Assembly: GCF_014284335.1 (NCBI RefSeq) | Contig: NZ_JACOGF010000019.1 | Span: 19,342-83,341 of the forward strand | DNA: 64,000 bases | Direction of reading: 5' to 3' | Source: Undibacterium hunanense | GTDB taxonomy: Bacteria > Pseudomonadota > Gammaproteobacteria > Burkholderiales > Burkholderiaceae_D | Shown: in pieces, positions 7,731 to 16,992 of the stretch | How positions within the stretch are numbered: position 1 is the stretch's first letter | Layout of the letters: every line of letters begins with the position of its first letter | Notes under the pieces: model-generated | What the model saw: only the letters and a program-made list of their open reading frames with translations | Database searches by the model: none | What the model was told of the DNA's origin: nothing | Program-made: the position numbers and the translations under genes

Positions 7731-8846
7731 ATGCACCACTTACGCCTGGGGTTCGCCCTGCTGGTTTGCCTTGCCCTGCACGCTACTGCCTGGGCAGAAG
7801 GGAAAATCCTGCTGGGACAGTCCGTAGAATTATCCGGACAAGCCACCGGCAAGGAAAACCGTGAAGGTGCGTTGCTGTATTTTGACTGGATCAACAAGCA
7901 GGGTGGTGTGAATGGCAAGAACATCGAGCTGATCAGCTATGATGACCAGCGTGACCCCGTCAAAACCAAAGAAAACACCCTGAAGCTGGTCAATGACGAT
8001 CATGTCATCGCCCTGTTCGGCTACCGCAGCACACCCACCATAGAAACCGTACTGCCGCTGCTGGAAAAGTACCGTATCCCACTGATCGCGCCATTTTCCG
8101 GGGCCCTGAGCCTGCATCAGCCGCTACAGCCTTATGTTTTCAATCTGCGCGCCAGCTACCGTGATGAAGCAGCCAAAATGGTGGATTCGCTGGCAGACCT
8201 GCACATCAGCAAGATCGCCATCCTGCATCAGGATGACAGTTTTGGTAAAGACGGCCTGAACGGTTTTGTCAGCAAACTGGGTGAGCGCAAACTGCAAGCC
8301 GCTGTCATCGCCAAATATGATAGGAAGGACATGAAACTGGATGCTGCAGTAGCACAAATCGCCGCCACCACGCCACAGGCTATCCTGATGGCCTGTACCC
8401 CTTCAGCCTGTGCCGACTTTATCAAACAAATGCAGAAAACCGGGCAAAAACCACGCTTTTTAATGCTGTCCAACGTTAATTCCGATGAATTCTTTAAATC
8501 GCTGGGTGATGACGGGCGCGGCATCGGTGTCATGCAGGTGATGCCCTATCCGCGTGATTTTGGTATTCCTGTGGTGCGTGAGCTGCAAAAAGTCCTGAAA
8601 TCCATTAAAAATCCGCCACCCTTGTCCTATGCTGTACTCGAAGGCTTTGTTGCTGCAAAATTAATGACGGAAGCACTGCGTCGTGCCGGCAACCGTCCCG
8701 ATACGCAAAAGCTGACGCAGGCACTGGAAAACATGCGTCAGGTTGACCTGGGTGGTGTGCAGGTCAGCTACAGTGCCAAAGATCACGATGGCTCGCATTT
8801 CGTGGAACTGACCATCATAGGTAAAAACGGTGCGATTTTGCGTTGA
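7731..8846 (+). CDS. ABC transporter substrate-binding protein, branched-chain amino-acid type
   Basis: The 371-residue periplasmic protein has a signal peptide ending near AWA (about residue 22) and the type I binding fold of the LivJ/LivK family: GQSVELSGQA at the start of the mature protein, a central SKIAILHQDDSFGKDG segment and a C-terminal GGVQVSYSAKDHDGS. LivHMGF permease and ATPase genes are absent here. It is the first of three unrelated binding-protein genes in the block, and the ligand is not predictable. It may serve as a sensor partner for the adjacent kinase or use a permease encoded elsewhere. Confidence 0.88.
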   Translation: MHHLRLGFALLVCLALHATAWAEGKILLGQSVELSGQATGKENREGALLYFDWINKQGGVNGKNIELISYDDQRDPVKTKENTLKLVNDDHVIALFGYRSTPTIETVLPLLEKYRIPLIAPFSGALSLHQPLQPYVFNLRASYRDEAAKMVDSLADLHISKIAILHQDDSFGKDGLNGFVSKLGERKLQAAVIAKYDRKDMKLDAAVAQIAATTPQAILMACTPSACADFIKQMQKTGQKPRFLMLSNVNSDEFFKSLGDDGRGIGVMQVMPYPRDFGIPVVRELQKVLKSIKNPPPLSYAVLEGFVAAKLMTEALRRAGNRPDTQKLTQALENMRQVDLGGVQVSYSAKDHDGSHFVELTIIGKNGAILR

Positions 8847-8950
8847 ATATTGTCTTAAATATTGCGCTGAAACCACACCCTGACAGGTGAAAGCGTACTG
8901 AAAGATTCATTTCGGTATGATCCATGCAATCAATCAAACATGGTCTCATC

Positions 8951-9934
8951 ATGCAACTGCGGCGCACACATCTGGCACTGATACTGGCAAGCCTGCTTGT
9001 CAGTCTTCCTGTTGCCGCTGCACGCCCATCCGTCAGCCAGACCGGCCCGGACCAGGCCTTGTGTCTGGTACCAGCCAAACCTGGCGGTGGCATGGACCTG
9101 ACCTGCAAGCTGGCCCAGACTACCTCTGCCGACCATCAGATGCAGATCAATTATCTGCCCGGTGGCGTCGGTGCCATCGCCTGGACCACCATCATTTCAC
9201 AAAGAAAAGCCGAAGCCAATACCCTGGTTGCCTATTCTGGCGGTTCGCTGCTGAACCTGGCCGAAGGCAAATTCGGTAAATCCGAGGCCAGCAATGTGCG
9301 CTGGGTCGCCGCCATAGGCACCGACTACGGCATGATCGCGGTACGCAAGGATTCTCCCTACAAAAACCTGCGCGAACTAATGGATGCCATCAAAAGCAAG
9401 CCTTCCCAGATCGCCATCGGTGCCGGCGGCACCGTCGGCAGCCAGGACTGGCTGAAGATGGCACAAATCGGCAAACAGGTAGGCATCGATTCAAAAACCA
9501 TGCGCCTGGTCGCCTTTGAAGGCGGTGGTGAATCATTTACCGCCTTGCTGGCAGACCATGTGCAGGCCGTATCCGGCGATGCTTCTGAAGCCAGCCTGCA
9601 TGCGCGCGACGGCAAGATACGCGTGCTGGCAGTGTTATCCGATGCACGCCTGCCAGGTCCGCTATCAAATGTACCGACTGCCCGCGAGCAGGGCTTTGAT
9701 GTCACCTGGCCGATTATCCGCGGTGTGTATATGGGGCCACAAGTCAGCGAAACGGACTACCAGAAATGGGTCACGCATTTCCAGCAGGCCATGAACACAC
9801 CGGCATTTGAAGAACAAAGAAAAATCCACGGCCTGTTTCCCTTCGCCATGACCGGCAAGGAACTGACCGATTACATCAACAAGGCGGTCAGCAATTACCG
9901 CCTGCAGGCAAAAGAATTTGGCATGGTGCGCTAG
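8951..9934 (+). CDS. TctC/Bug-family tricarboxylate-type binding protein without TctA or TctB
   Basis: The protein has about 327 residues from the ATG at 8951 (an ATG at 8924 is also possible; neither has a strong ribosome site). A signal peptide ends near VAAA. The mature part has Bug-family features: PGGGMDLTCKLAQ, LPGGVGAIAW and the closing KEFGMVR. These proteins capture organic acids for the TctAB membrane channel, whose genes are missing from this window. TctC proteins are also known to signal to TctDE-type kinases, and such a kinase is encoded just upstream. The usual second P-loop-like region is somewhat diverged (ADHQMQINYLPGG). Confidence 0.87.
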   Translation: MQLRRTHLALILASLLVSLPVAAARPSVSQTGPDQALCLVPAKPGGGMDLTCKLAQTTSADHQMQINYLPGGVGAIAWTTIISQRKAEANTLVAYSGGSLLNLAEGKFGKSEASNVRWVAAIGTDYGMIAVRKDSPYKNLRELMDAIKSKPSQIAIGAGGTVGSQDWLKMAQIGKQVGIDSKTMRLVAFEGGGESFTALLADHVQAVSGDASEASLHARDGKIRVLAVLSDARLPGPLSNVPTAREQGFDVTWPIIRGVYMGPQVSETDYQKWVTHFQQAMNTPAFEEQRKIHGLFPFAMTGKELTDYINKAVSNYRLQAKEFGMVR

Positions 9935-10037
9935 GGCTAAAGCTAAGACTAAGCTAAGGCCAAAGTCTCAGCTGGCGCAGCATGGTAACAAATGATCAGG
10001 CAGTATTTATCTCAAACAAAAAAACAGGAGAAGACAA

Positions 10038-11144
10038 ATGAAAGCAACAAACTACTTCGTCAAGAGCATGGCGGCACTGGCCGTCGGCAGCATCATGATG
10101 CTGAATGCCCAGGCCCAGGCACCGGCTGGCTATCCGGCTGACTACAGCAAGATCGTCGATGGTGCCAAAAAAGAAGGCAAGCTGGTCATCTACAGCGCCA
10201 CCGATACCAAGGCCGTAGAACCGCTGATCAAGGATTTCCGCACCATGTATCCGGACGTGCAGGTCGAATACAATGACATGAATTCCACTGAAGTCTATAA
10301 CCGCTATATTTCTGAAATGGCTGCCGGCGGCAACAGTGCCGACCTGATGTGGTCATCTGCCATGGATTTGCAAACCAAACTGGTCTCCGATGGTTATGGC
10401 CTGCAATATGCGTCGCCAGAAATCAGCGGCATACCGCAATGGGCGATCTGGAATAATTCTGCCTACGGTACTACATTTGAACCAGCGGTTTTTGTTTATA
10501 ACAAACGTCTGGTCAGTGCTGATGAAGTACCAAAAACCCATGCCGAATTTGCCAAGCTCATCAACAGCAAGCTGGATAAATTCAAGAACAAGGTCACTAC
10601 GTACGACATCGAAAAATCTGGCGTAGGTTTTATGTTCATTACCCAGGACAGTCGTGAAAACAAGGATTTCTGGGAACTGGCCAAAGCCTTCGGTAATGCC
10701 AGCGTCCGCGTGCAGTCATCTACCGGCACCATGCTGGAACGCCTGTCTTCCGGCGAAAACCTGCTGGGCTACAACATCCTTGGTTCATACGCCCTGGTAC
10801 GTGCGGCCAAAGACCCATCCATCGGTGTGCAGATCCCTAAAGATTACACACTGGTGCTGTCACGCGTGATGTTCATCAGCAAAGCCGCCAAGCATCCAAA
10901 TGCTGCCAAGCTGTGGCTGGATTACACGCTGTCCAAACGTGGCCAGACCATGATTGCGAATGAAGCCAAGCTGTACGCGATACGTGCCGACGTCAAGGGT
11001 GAAACCACCTATTCTGACCTGGCAAAACTGATCGGTATCGGCCTCAAGCCTTTGCCAGTCAACCCGATGTTGCTGCAATACCTGGATCAAACCAAACGCC
11101 TCGCTTTCCTGAAACAATGGAAAGAAACCGCAGGCAAAAAATAA
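10038..11144 (+). CDS. ABC transporter substrate-binding protein, Fe3+/FbpA type
   Basis: The 368-residue protein has a signal peptide (cleavage near AQAQA, about residue 28) and the type II fold of family 1/6 binding proteins: EGKLVIYSATDTKAVEPLI, a hinge at EYNDMNSTEVYNRY, and AAKLWLDYTLSKRGQ near the end. Relatives bind ferric ion, phosphoglycerate, aminoethylphosphonate or other anions. The two adjacent Tyr ligands usual for ferric FbpA are not evident, so an anionic organic ligand is as likely as iron. A good AGGAGA precedes the ATG. A strong hairpin follows the stop codon before the permease gene. Confidence 0.9.
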   Translation: MKATNYFVKSMAALAVGSIMMLNAQAQAPAGYPADYSKIVDGAKKEGKLVIYSATDTKAVEPLIKDFRTMYPDVQVEYNDMNSTEVYNRYISEMAAGGNSADLMWSSAMDLQTKLVSDGYGLQYASPEISGIPQWAIWNNSAYGTTFEPAVFVYNKRLVSADEVPKTHAEFAKLINSKLDKFKNKVTTYDIEKSGVGFMFITQDSRENKDFWELAKAFGNASVRVQSSTGTMLERLSSGENLLGYNILGSYALVRAAKDPSIGVQIPKDYTLVLSRVMFISKAAKHPNAAKLWLDYTLSKRGQTMIANEAKLYAIRADVKGETTYSDLAKLIGIGLKPLPVNPMLLQYLDQTKRLAFLKQWKETAGKK

Positions 11145-11151
11145 GCCTGAG

Positions 11152-11183
11152 GGCATGGTGCATGTTTACATTTGCACCATGCC
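11152..11183 (+). promoter_or_regulatory. Hairpin between binding-protein and permease genes
   Basis: GGCATGGTGCA (11152-11162) pairs perfectly with TGCACCATGCC (11173-11183) around a 10-base loop, with no T-tract after it. Such hairpins often protect the upstream message, so that the binding protein is made in excess over the permease. Confidence 0.6.
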
Positions 11184-11264
11184 AGCCTGTTCTTCCTGTG
11201 GGTCTTTTTTCCACACTGTCTTTTTGCAATCAACTGAATCTCAACCCTTGATATTGGGCCAAGC

Positions 11265-13043
11265 ATGAGCACCCTGAGTCTACCTCCGCGTGGCAGATGG
11301 TCACAACTGAACTGGCCACGTGGCCTGGTCGTGACGCTGACACTGCTGGCGATTTTTACGCCACTGTCACTGATACTGTTCCAGAGTTTTTTGAATGCCC
11401 CCTTCTTTTCGCCGGTAAAAGAACTGGGACTGGATTCTTATCGTTTCATTTTTGATGATCCTGATTTTCGTCAGGCATTCTGGAATGGCCTGATCCTGGC
11501 CTCTGGCCTGGCTGGCATCGCCGTACCCATGGGTGCCTTGCTGGCCTTCCTGATGATACGTACCGACTTGCCGGGACGCAGCTGGATAGAACCCATGCTG
11601 CTGGTACCGATTTTTGTATCCCCCATGGTGATGGGTTTCGGTTATGTGGTGTCGATGGGCCCGGTTGGTTTCTATACCTTATGGGTCAAGCAACTGACCG
11701 GTGTCGAACCATGGAATATCTATTCCTTCTTCAGCATCGTCATGATTGCCGGTCTGACCCATGTGCCGCACGTCTACCTGTATTCATCTGCCGCGCTGAA
11801 AAGCCTGGGCTCGGATGTGGAAGAAGCAGCACGGGTCGCCGGTGCATCGCCTTTCCAGGTGGCGCTGCATGTGTCGCTGCCCATGATCATGCCGGCACTG
11901 GCCTTTGCTGCCGTGCTGGTATTCTTCCTGGGCTTTGAAGTCTTCGGTCTGGTACTGGTGCTGGGCGATCCGGAAGGCCATCTGGTGCTGGCAACTTATC
12001 TCTACAAGCTGACCAATAAGCTGGGTACACCGTCGTATCACCTGATGGCGGCAGCGGCTGTCTGTCTGGTTGCGGTCACCATGCCACTGGTCATGGTACA
12101 GCGCTGGTTGCTGAAATCAGCCAACAAATACGTATCGATCAAAGGCAAGGGTTCACGCCAGAAACCGCTGCCCCTGGGCAAGTGGAAATGGCTGGCCTTT
12201 GCCGTACTGGCAGCATGGCTGATCTTTACCATCGTCTTGCCACTGTCCGGCATCGTACTGCGCGCCTTTGTGTCTTACTGGGGTGAAGGTGTGAAACTGG
12301 CTGACGTGATCACGCTTCAGCATTTCCGTGACATCCTGGAACAGCCTTCGCTGATGCGTGGCATTTTCAATACCGTGCTGATCGGCATCATCGGTGGTGC
12401 GCTGGCAGTCATTTGCTATGCCGGTGTGGCGCTGGCCATGCACCGCAAGCCAGACGGCATTACCCGCCTGCTGGACTATAGCGTGCTGGTACCGCGTGCC
12501 ATTCCTGGCCTGCTGGCCGGTTTGTCCTTCCTCTGGGTATTCCTGTTCGTGCCAAGCTGGCTGGAAGGCGGCCTGAAAGGGTTTGACAATGCCTTCTGCA
12601 TCTGGCTGATCGAGAATGTCATTCCACAATTGCGGGCCTTGCGTTCCACCATCTTCTCGGTCTGGATTGCGTATTCCGTGGTGTGGATGGCATATGGTCT
12701 GCGCCTGATTTCCACTGCCCTGCTGCAAGTCGGGCCGGAACTGGAAGAAGCCGCCCGTGCCGTCGGTGCCAGCCGTGGCCAGGTGACACGTGATGTCACC
12801 CTGCCGCTGGTCAAATACGGTTTGCTGGGTGCCTGGCTGATGGTATTCCTGATTTTTGAACGTGAATATTCAACCGGCGTGTATCTGCTGTCGCCGGGTA
12901 CAGAAGTGATCGGTGCATTGATCGTGTCATTGTGGGCAGGTGGTTCGGTGGATCTGGTGGCGGCATTGTCCTTCATCAATATCACCCTGGTCGCTATCGG
13001 TCTGGGTCTGGCATTGCGCTTTGGCGTCAAGCTCAGCCACTGA
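11265..13043 (+). CDS. ABC transporter permease, FbpB-type with two fused halves
   Basis: The 592-residue protein has about twelve membrane helices in two homologous halves of about 290 residues. Each carries the cytoplasmic EAA loop that docks the ATPase: VEEAARVAGASPFQVALHVS (about 185-205) and LEEAARAVGASRGQV (about 495-510). Both halves are in one chain, as in FbpB. It follows the Fe3+-type binding protein and precedes the ATPase, and the three make a complete importer. The cytoplasmic join, about 285-305, is basic. Confidence 0.93.
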   Translation: MSTLSLPPRGRWSQLNWPRGLVVTLTLLAIFTPLSLILFQSFLNAPFFSPVKELGLDSYRFIFDDPDFRQAFWNGLILASGLAGIAVPMGALLAFLMIRTDLPGRSWIEPMLLVPIFVSPMVMGFGYVVSMGPVGFYTLWVKQLTGVEPWNIYSFFSIVMIAGLTHVPHVYLYSSAALKSLGSDVEEAARVAGASPFQVALHVSLPMIMPALAFAAVLVFFLGFEVFGLVLVLGDPEGHLVLATYLYKLTNKLGTPSYHLMAAAAVCLVAVTMPLVMVQRWLLKSANKYVSIKGKGSRQKPLPLGKWKWLAFAVLAAWLIFTIVLPLSGIVLRAFVSYWGEGVKLADVITLQHFRDILEQPSLMRGIFNTVLIGIIGGALAVICYAGVALAMHRKPDGITRLLDYSVLVPRAIPGLLAGLSFLWVFLFVPSWLEGGLKGFDNAFCIWLIENVIPQLRALRSTIFSVWIAYSVVWMAYGLRLISTALLQVGPELEEAARAVGASRGQVTRDVTLPLVKYGLLGAWLMVFLIFEREYSTGVYLLSPGTEVIGALIVSLWAGGSVDLVAALSFINITLVAIGLGLALRFGVKLSH

Positions 13044-13116
13044 TCAAACCCTGTTGTCCATCTGACTTCCATCTGATATCCATCAACGCGACACACTATA
13101 AAAACGAGAGAACATT

Positions 13117-14181
13117 ATGTCTGAACTGAGCGTACAAGATTTAACCCTGGAATATGGTTCCGGCGCGACCGCCAACCCCATTCTTAAAGGCGTATCCATG
13201 AACTTGCAGCGCGGCGAAGTGGTCGCCCTGCTGGGCCCTTCGGGCAGCGGCAAAACTACCTTGCTGCGTGCGGTAGCCGGTCTGGAATCACCCAAGACCG
13301 GCACCATCACCATTGGCGAACGCGCCATCTTTGATGGTGCCAAGGGGCTGGAAGTACCTGCCGAACAACGCAACCTGGGGCTGGTGTTCCAGTCGTATGC
13401 GCTGTGGCCACACAAAACCGTGTTTGACAACGTGGCCTATGGCCTGAAGTTGCGCAAGATGAATACCACCGATATCGCCGCCAAGATCAAGGACGTGCTG
13501 GGCCAGCTGGGTCTGGGTCATCTGGGCGAACGTTTCCCGCACCAGTTGTCCGGCGGCCAGCAACAGCGTGTCGCCATCGCCCGTGCACTGGTGTACAACC
13601 CACCGGTCATCCTGCTGGATGAACCGCTGTCGAACCTGGATGCCAAACTGCGTGAAGAAGCCCGTGCCTTCCTGCGTGAACTGATCGTCAGGCTGAACCT
13701 GTCAGCCCTGATGGTGACGCATGATCAGGGTGAAGCGATGGCAATTTCAGACCGCATCCTGTTGCTGAACAACGGCGTGATTGAACAGCAGGGCACGCCA
13801 CAAAGCATGTATGAAACACCGAACACCCTGTTCACTGCCGAATTCATGGGCAGCAATAACAAGCTCAAAGGTAAAGTCGTACAACGCGACGGCGACAGCG
13901 CCACGATACAGGTCAGGGGCACACCGTTGAAAGCCACGGTACGCGGTAAAAACCTGGGCGAAGAAGTAACTGCCATCATCCGCCTGGAAAAAGTAAAAAT
14001 CGCCGACAGTCAGACAGAAAATGCCATCAAATTGCCATTGACCACCTGCATGTACCTGGGTGACCGCTGGGAGTGCCTGTTTGGCCACGCAGAAGATGGC
14101 TTGCGTGCCTATTCACCCTACAAGCTCGATCAGGGTGAGTACTACCTGCAACTGGATGCAGACAAGCTCTGGCTGTATTAA
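13117..14181 (+). CDS. ABC transporter ATP-binding protein, FbpC/PotA-like
   Basis: The 354-residue protein has Walker A GPSGSGKTT (about 40-48), the Q-loop Gln92, the signature LSGGQQQR (144-151), Walker B VILLDEP (164-170), the switch His202, and a C-terminal TOBE-like domain (about 240-354) of the kind that fine-tunes transport in FbpC and MalK relatives. All catalytic residues are intact. The gene is 73 bp after the permease and is followed at once by a terminator, so it closes the transporter block. Confidence 0.94.
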   Translation: MSELSVQDLTLEYGSGATANPILKGVSMNLQRGEVVALLGPSGSGKTTLLRAVAGLESPKTGTITIGERAIFDGAKGLEVPAEQRNLGLVFQSYALWPHKTVFDNVAYGLKLRKMNTTDIAAKIKDVLGQLGLGHLGERFPHQLSGGQQQRVAIARALVYNPPVILLDEPLSNLDAKLREEARAFLRELIVRLNLSALMVTHDQGEAMAISDRILLLNNGVIEQQGTPQSMYETPNTLFTAEFMGSNNKLKGKVVQRDGDSATIQVRGTPLKATVRGKNLGEEVTAIIRLEKVKIADSQTENAIKLPLTTCMYLGDRWECLFGHAEDGLRAYSPYKLDQGEYYLQLDADKLWLY

Positions 14182-14199
14182 GCAAATTGCACCAGATGC

Positions 14200-14240
14200 A
14201 AAACCCCCGTGCTGCCATGTGGTCACGGGGGTTTTTCTTT
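14200..14240 (+). terminator. Rho-independent terminator of the transporter block
   Basis: AACCCCCGTG pairs with CACGGGGGTT around a short loop (about 14202-14235) and runs into TTTTTCTTTT. It separates the transporter genes from the next operon. Confidence 0.88.
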
Positions 14241-14351
14241 TGTACGGTCAGTAAAATTTACGCGACGTTTACGACGCAGGCCCTGCTTTTTAGAGAATCT
14301 TTATACCTCAACTGCTAATCTTGAACTGTGTCAAACAGCCAGAGATTATCC

Positions 14352-14771
14352 ATGAACCAGCATACCAGGGTGTCGTCGTCAACACGCTATCGTTACCTGA
14401 ATGAAGATTTTACCGATGCCTTGCAGACATCCAAGCGAGAAAAGTTCCTGTTCGAAGATGGTAATGAACGCAGGCAACACAGCCCGGCCATGCCCATCAT
14501 CAGTTATCGCAAGGCGCCGGTATTGAAGCAGGATGATTTCATCATGCGCATTACCGTTGATGCCGCTGCCATTACGGAACTGCGTCATCTGATACTCAGG
14601 AACTGCGGTGACCTGGTGCTTTTCATGCGGGTCAAACCGGTCGACCATGCCAGCAAGATGAAGGTCTGGCTGTGTCTGAGAAAATCGTCCGTGGACACCA
14701 TCATCAGCCATATCATACGCGCTCTGCCCAAGGCAGAGTTCGGCAAGATCACGCCGTTGTTACCGGTCTGA
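14352..14771 (+). CDS. Hypothetical protein heading the ParA-like operon
   Basis: From the ATG at 14352 the product has 139 residues (a GTG eight codons upstream is also in frame). The first 60 residues are polar and probably disordered; residues about 65-139 (FIMRITVDAAAITELRHLIL) look like a compact alpha/beta domain of ferredoxin-like pattern. No signal peptide or membrane helix is present. I do not recognise the family. It follows a terminator and starts a run of five same-strand genes with gaps of 18-54 bp, so co-transcription with the lyase and the ParA-like genes is likely. Confidence 0.7.
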   Translation: MNQHTRVSSSTRYRYLNEDFTDALQTSKREKFLFEDGNERRQHSPAMPIISYRKAPVLKQDDFIMRITVDAAAITELRHLILRNCGDLVLFMRVKPVDHASKMKVWLCLRKSSVDTIISHIIRALPKAEFGKITPLLPV

Positions 14772-14825
14772 ATTTAACTTGAGCTATCTGCTCAAGCATC
14801 TTTTCAACTATTTTTTCAAACTATC

Positions 14826-15767
14826 ATGTCCCAATTTGAAGGTATCTGGGTTCCCCTCGTCACGCCTTTCCGGCAGGGTGAACCCGACTATGAACAAGCA
14901 CAACTGCTGGCCCAGCAACTGATACTGGCTGGCGTACATGGCCTGGTGGTCTGCGGCACGACAGGTGAAGCCGCCTGCCTGAGCGAATATGAACAGGCAC
15001 ACATGCTGGCTGCCATACTCGAAGTGACAAAAAATACCTGCCCGGTGCTAATGGGCATGGGTGGCAGCGATACCCGAGTACTGACAGAAAAAATCCGCCG
15101 CTATGACGACCCGCGCCTGACGGGTTTCCTGGCCAGTGCACCGGCCTATGTACGTCCGGCACAAGAAGGCATACGCCGGCATTTTGAAGCTCTTGCCACG
15201 GCAACCGACAAGGCGCTGGTGCTGTATAACATTCCCGCACGCACTGGCGTAAATATTGATCTGGGTACCTGCATCGCCTTGCAAAGACACAGCAATATCG
15301 TCGCCATCAAGGAATCTGCCGGCCTTGCCACACAATTGTCCGGCCTGATCAACTGCACTGGCCTGAAGGTATTGTGTGGCGATGACGCTCTGCTGTTTGA
15401 CGCCCTCGGTCTGGGTGGGCATGGTGCCATTTCTGCCGCTGCCCACGTGCGACCAGATCTGTTCGTGGCCCTGTATGAGCTGATGCGTGCCACCCGTTAT
15501 GCGGAAGCCAAGCTCTTGTTCGAACAATTGCTGCCCTTGATACGCCTGTTGTTTTCAGAACCCAATCCGGCACCGGTCAAGGCCGCACTGGCCTTGCAGG
15601 GTTACATCCATGACGAACTGCGCTTGCCAATGACACCGATGTCGCTGGCTGGCAAAACGAAGCTGGCAGATGTACTTGACAGCCTGACACAGGTATCAGG
15701 ACAAGGACCACATCATTCGATGGCCACTGACCATACCGGACACGCCCTGCTGAAATTGCTGAGCTGA
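14826..15767 (+). CDS. Dihydrodipicolinate synthase-family aldolase/lyase
   Basis: The 313-residue TIM-barrel protein has GTTGE at 44-48, the catalytic Tyr134 and Arg139 in YNIPARTG, and the Schiff-base Lys162 in IKESAG. These are the residues that in DapA condense pyruvate with aspartate semialdehyde in lysine synthesis. The core is standard, but the C-terminal tail is about 20 residues longer (SGQGPHHSMATDHTGHALL). It could be a true DapA or a paralogue acting on another 2-keto acid. Its company, two ParA-like proteins and a membrane protein, is not what is usual for dapA. Confidence 0.85.
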   Translation: MSQFEGIWVPLVTPFRQGEPDYEQAQLLAQQLILAGVHGLVVCGTTGEAACLSEYEQAHMLAAILEVTKNTCPVLMGMGGSDTRVLTEKIRRYDDPRLTGFLASAPAYVRPAQEGIRRHFEALATATDKALVLYNIPARTGVNIDLGTCIALQRHSNIVAIKESAGLATQLSGLINCTGLKVLCGDDALLFDALGLGGHGAISAAAHVRPDLFVALYELMRATRYAEAKLLFEQLLPLIRLLFSEPNPAPVKAALALQGYIHDELRLPMTPMSLAGKTKLADVLDSLTQVSGQGPHHSMATDHTGHALLKLLS

Positions 15768-15806
15768 ATGCGGCAATCATAAATTTATCATATTCCATCA
15801 CATACC

Positions 15807-16454
15807 ATGATCATCACCATTGCCGACGGCGCCGGTGGCGCGGCCAAATCCATTCTTGCTGACAACCTGGCAGCCCTGAGAACACTCGCAGGCCACAAGG
15901 TCATCTTGCTGGACAATGATCCCCAGCTTGCTTCGCTGAAATGGAGCTGTGAAAGACGCAATAACGGCCATACCGTTCCCATCACCGCCAGAAAAATCAG
16001 CGGCAAGGGCCTGCAGCCCGAACTGGAGAATTTACGTTGCCACTACCAGGATATCGTCATCGACAGTGCGTCCCGCGATTGCATGGGCAGCCGCTCAGCC
16101 TTGCTGGCCGCCCACGTAGCGGTGATCGCGGTGGATCTGGATCAACTGGATCAATTGCATGAAGAAGAACTGTTGCAGCGTGTGGAAAAGGCATGTGCAT
16201 TCAACCCCGGCTTGCGCATTATGGTGGTGATGAGTTCTGTCCACATCCAGCCTTCGCCCGAAAAAATAGCGCTGGTGCGCAATTTTTCGCAAAAATTTAA
16301 GTCCGCCCAGTTATTTGCCAGGGTCATTCATTCCGGTTATGCGCTACAGCTGGCCTATCGCGATGGTTTGTCGATCAGCGAATATCTGCCTGCCGATCAT
16401 CTGGCGGTAGCAGGCATGCAGGAATTATTTGGTGCCGTGTTTGCCGCACATTGA
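15807..16454 (+). CDS. ParA/MinD-like protein with a degenerate P-loop
   Basis: The 215-residue protein has the ParA layout: a P-loop region at the start, LLDNDPQLASLKW (about 35-47), the second-strand motif VIDSASRD (about 76-83), and AHVAVIAVDLDQLD. The deviant Walker A is damaged: where ParA has KGGxGKT, this reads AGGAAKS, so the signature Lys and the last Gly are both Ala, although the core Lys-Ser remain. ParA proteins position plasmids, chromosomes or protein complexes by ATP-driven patterning. No ParB or centromere repeats are seen nearby. The gene is 18 bp before a membrane-protein gene and shares its operon with a second, more decayed ParA-like gene. Confidence 0.78.
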   Translation: MIITIADGAGGAAKSILADNLAALRTLAGHKVILLDNDPQLASLKWSCERRNNGHTVPITARKISGKGLQPELENLRCHYQDIVIDSASRDCMGSRSALLAAHVAVIAVDLDQLDQLHEEELLQRVEKACAFNPGLRIMVVMSSVHIQPSPEKIALVRNFSQKFKSAQLFARVIHSGYALQLAYRDGLSISEYLPADHLAVAGMQELFGAVFAAH

Positions 16455-16472
16455 AATCTGCCTGCTTAGCCC

Positions 16473-16970
16473 ATGTTTCCCTTGTTTATGACCCTGCTGC
16501 TGGTACTGAATAGCCTCGCCCAGGCAGTACCGGCAAGTGTTGTCGCTGGTTGTGGCCGCTTGCTGGCGACAAGCCTGTCGGCACTGGCTGGTATGGCTCT
16601 GTTGCACCTGCTAGGTTTGATGCCAGCCATGCAGTTATTTGCCGGCCTGGGCTTGTTGCTGCTGGCCTTGCACATGCTTTCACGCAAGTGCAAGCTGTGC
16701 CGCTATGTCATGGCCACCGTCGTGCTTGCCTGCCTGTTGTGTCTGGCGATGATGCAGGCAAAAGAGATACTGGAAATATTCACGGCATTGGCTGGCGCCA
16801 TCTGCACGGCTATGGTGCTGGCAGGGGTCAGCAGCCTCATGCAAGGATCGCCATATCGTTACCGCTTTGCCATCGCCGCCGCGGCAGCCAGGCATTTCTG
16901 CGCTTTTGTGCTGGCAGCCATTGCCGTACAACATATCCTGATGGGGATACGTCAGCAATTGCTGACATAA
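16473..16970 (+). CDS. Small polytopic membrane protein between two ParA-like genes
   Basis: The 165-residue protein has about four or five membrane helices (about 3-20, 35-65, 82-96, 102-120 and 135-155). Two cysteines (LSRKCKLC, about 69-75) lie in a short basic loop. I do not recognise the family. The gene lies 18 bp after the first ParA-like gene and 22 bp before the second, so the three products probably act together, for instance as a membrane anchor with two soluble partners. Confidence 0.7.
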   Translation: MFPLFMTLLLVLNSLAQAVPASVVAGCGRLLATSLSALAGMALLHLLGLMPAMQLFAGLGLLLLALHMLSRKCKLCRYVMATVVLACLLCLAMMQAKEILEIFTALAGAICTAMVLAGVSSLMQGSPYRYRFAIAAAAARHFCAFVLAAIAVQHILMGIRQQLLT

Positions 16971-16992
16971 ATATGTGTGACAGGTATAAAGT

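Noticed and set aside
11152..11183. A terminator ending the binding-protein transcript
   Set aside because: The stem is strong, but no T-tract follows and the permease gene lies just downstream, so read-through with message stabilisation is more likely.
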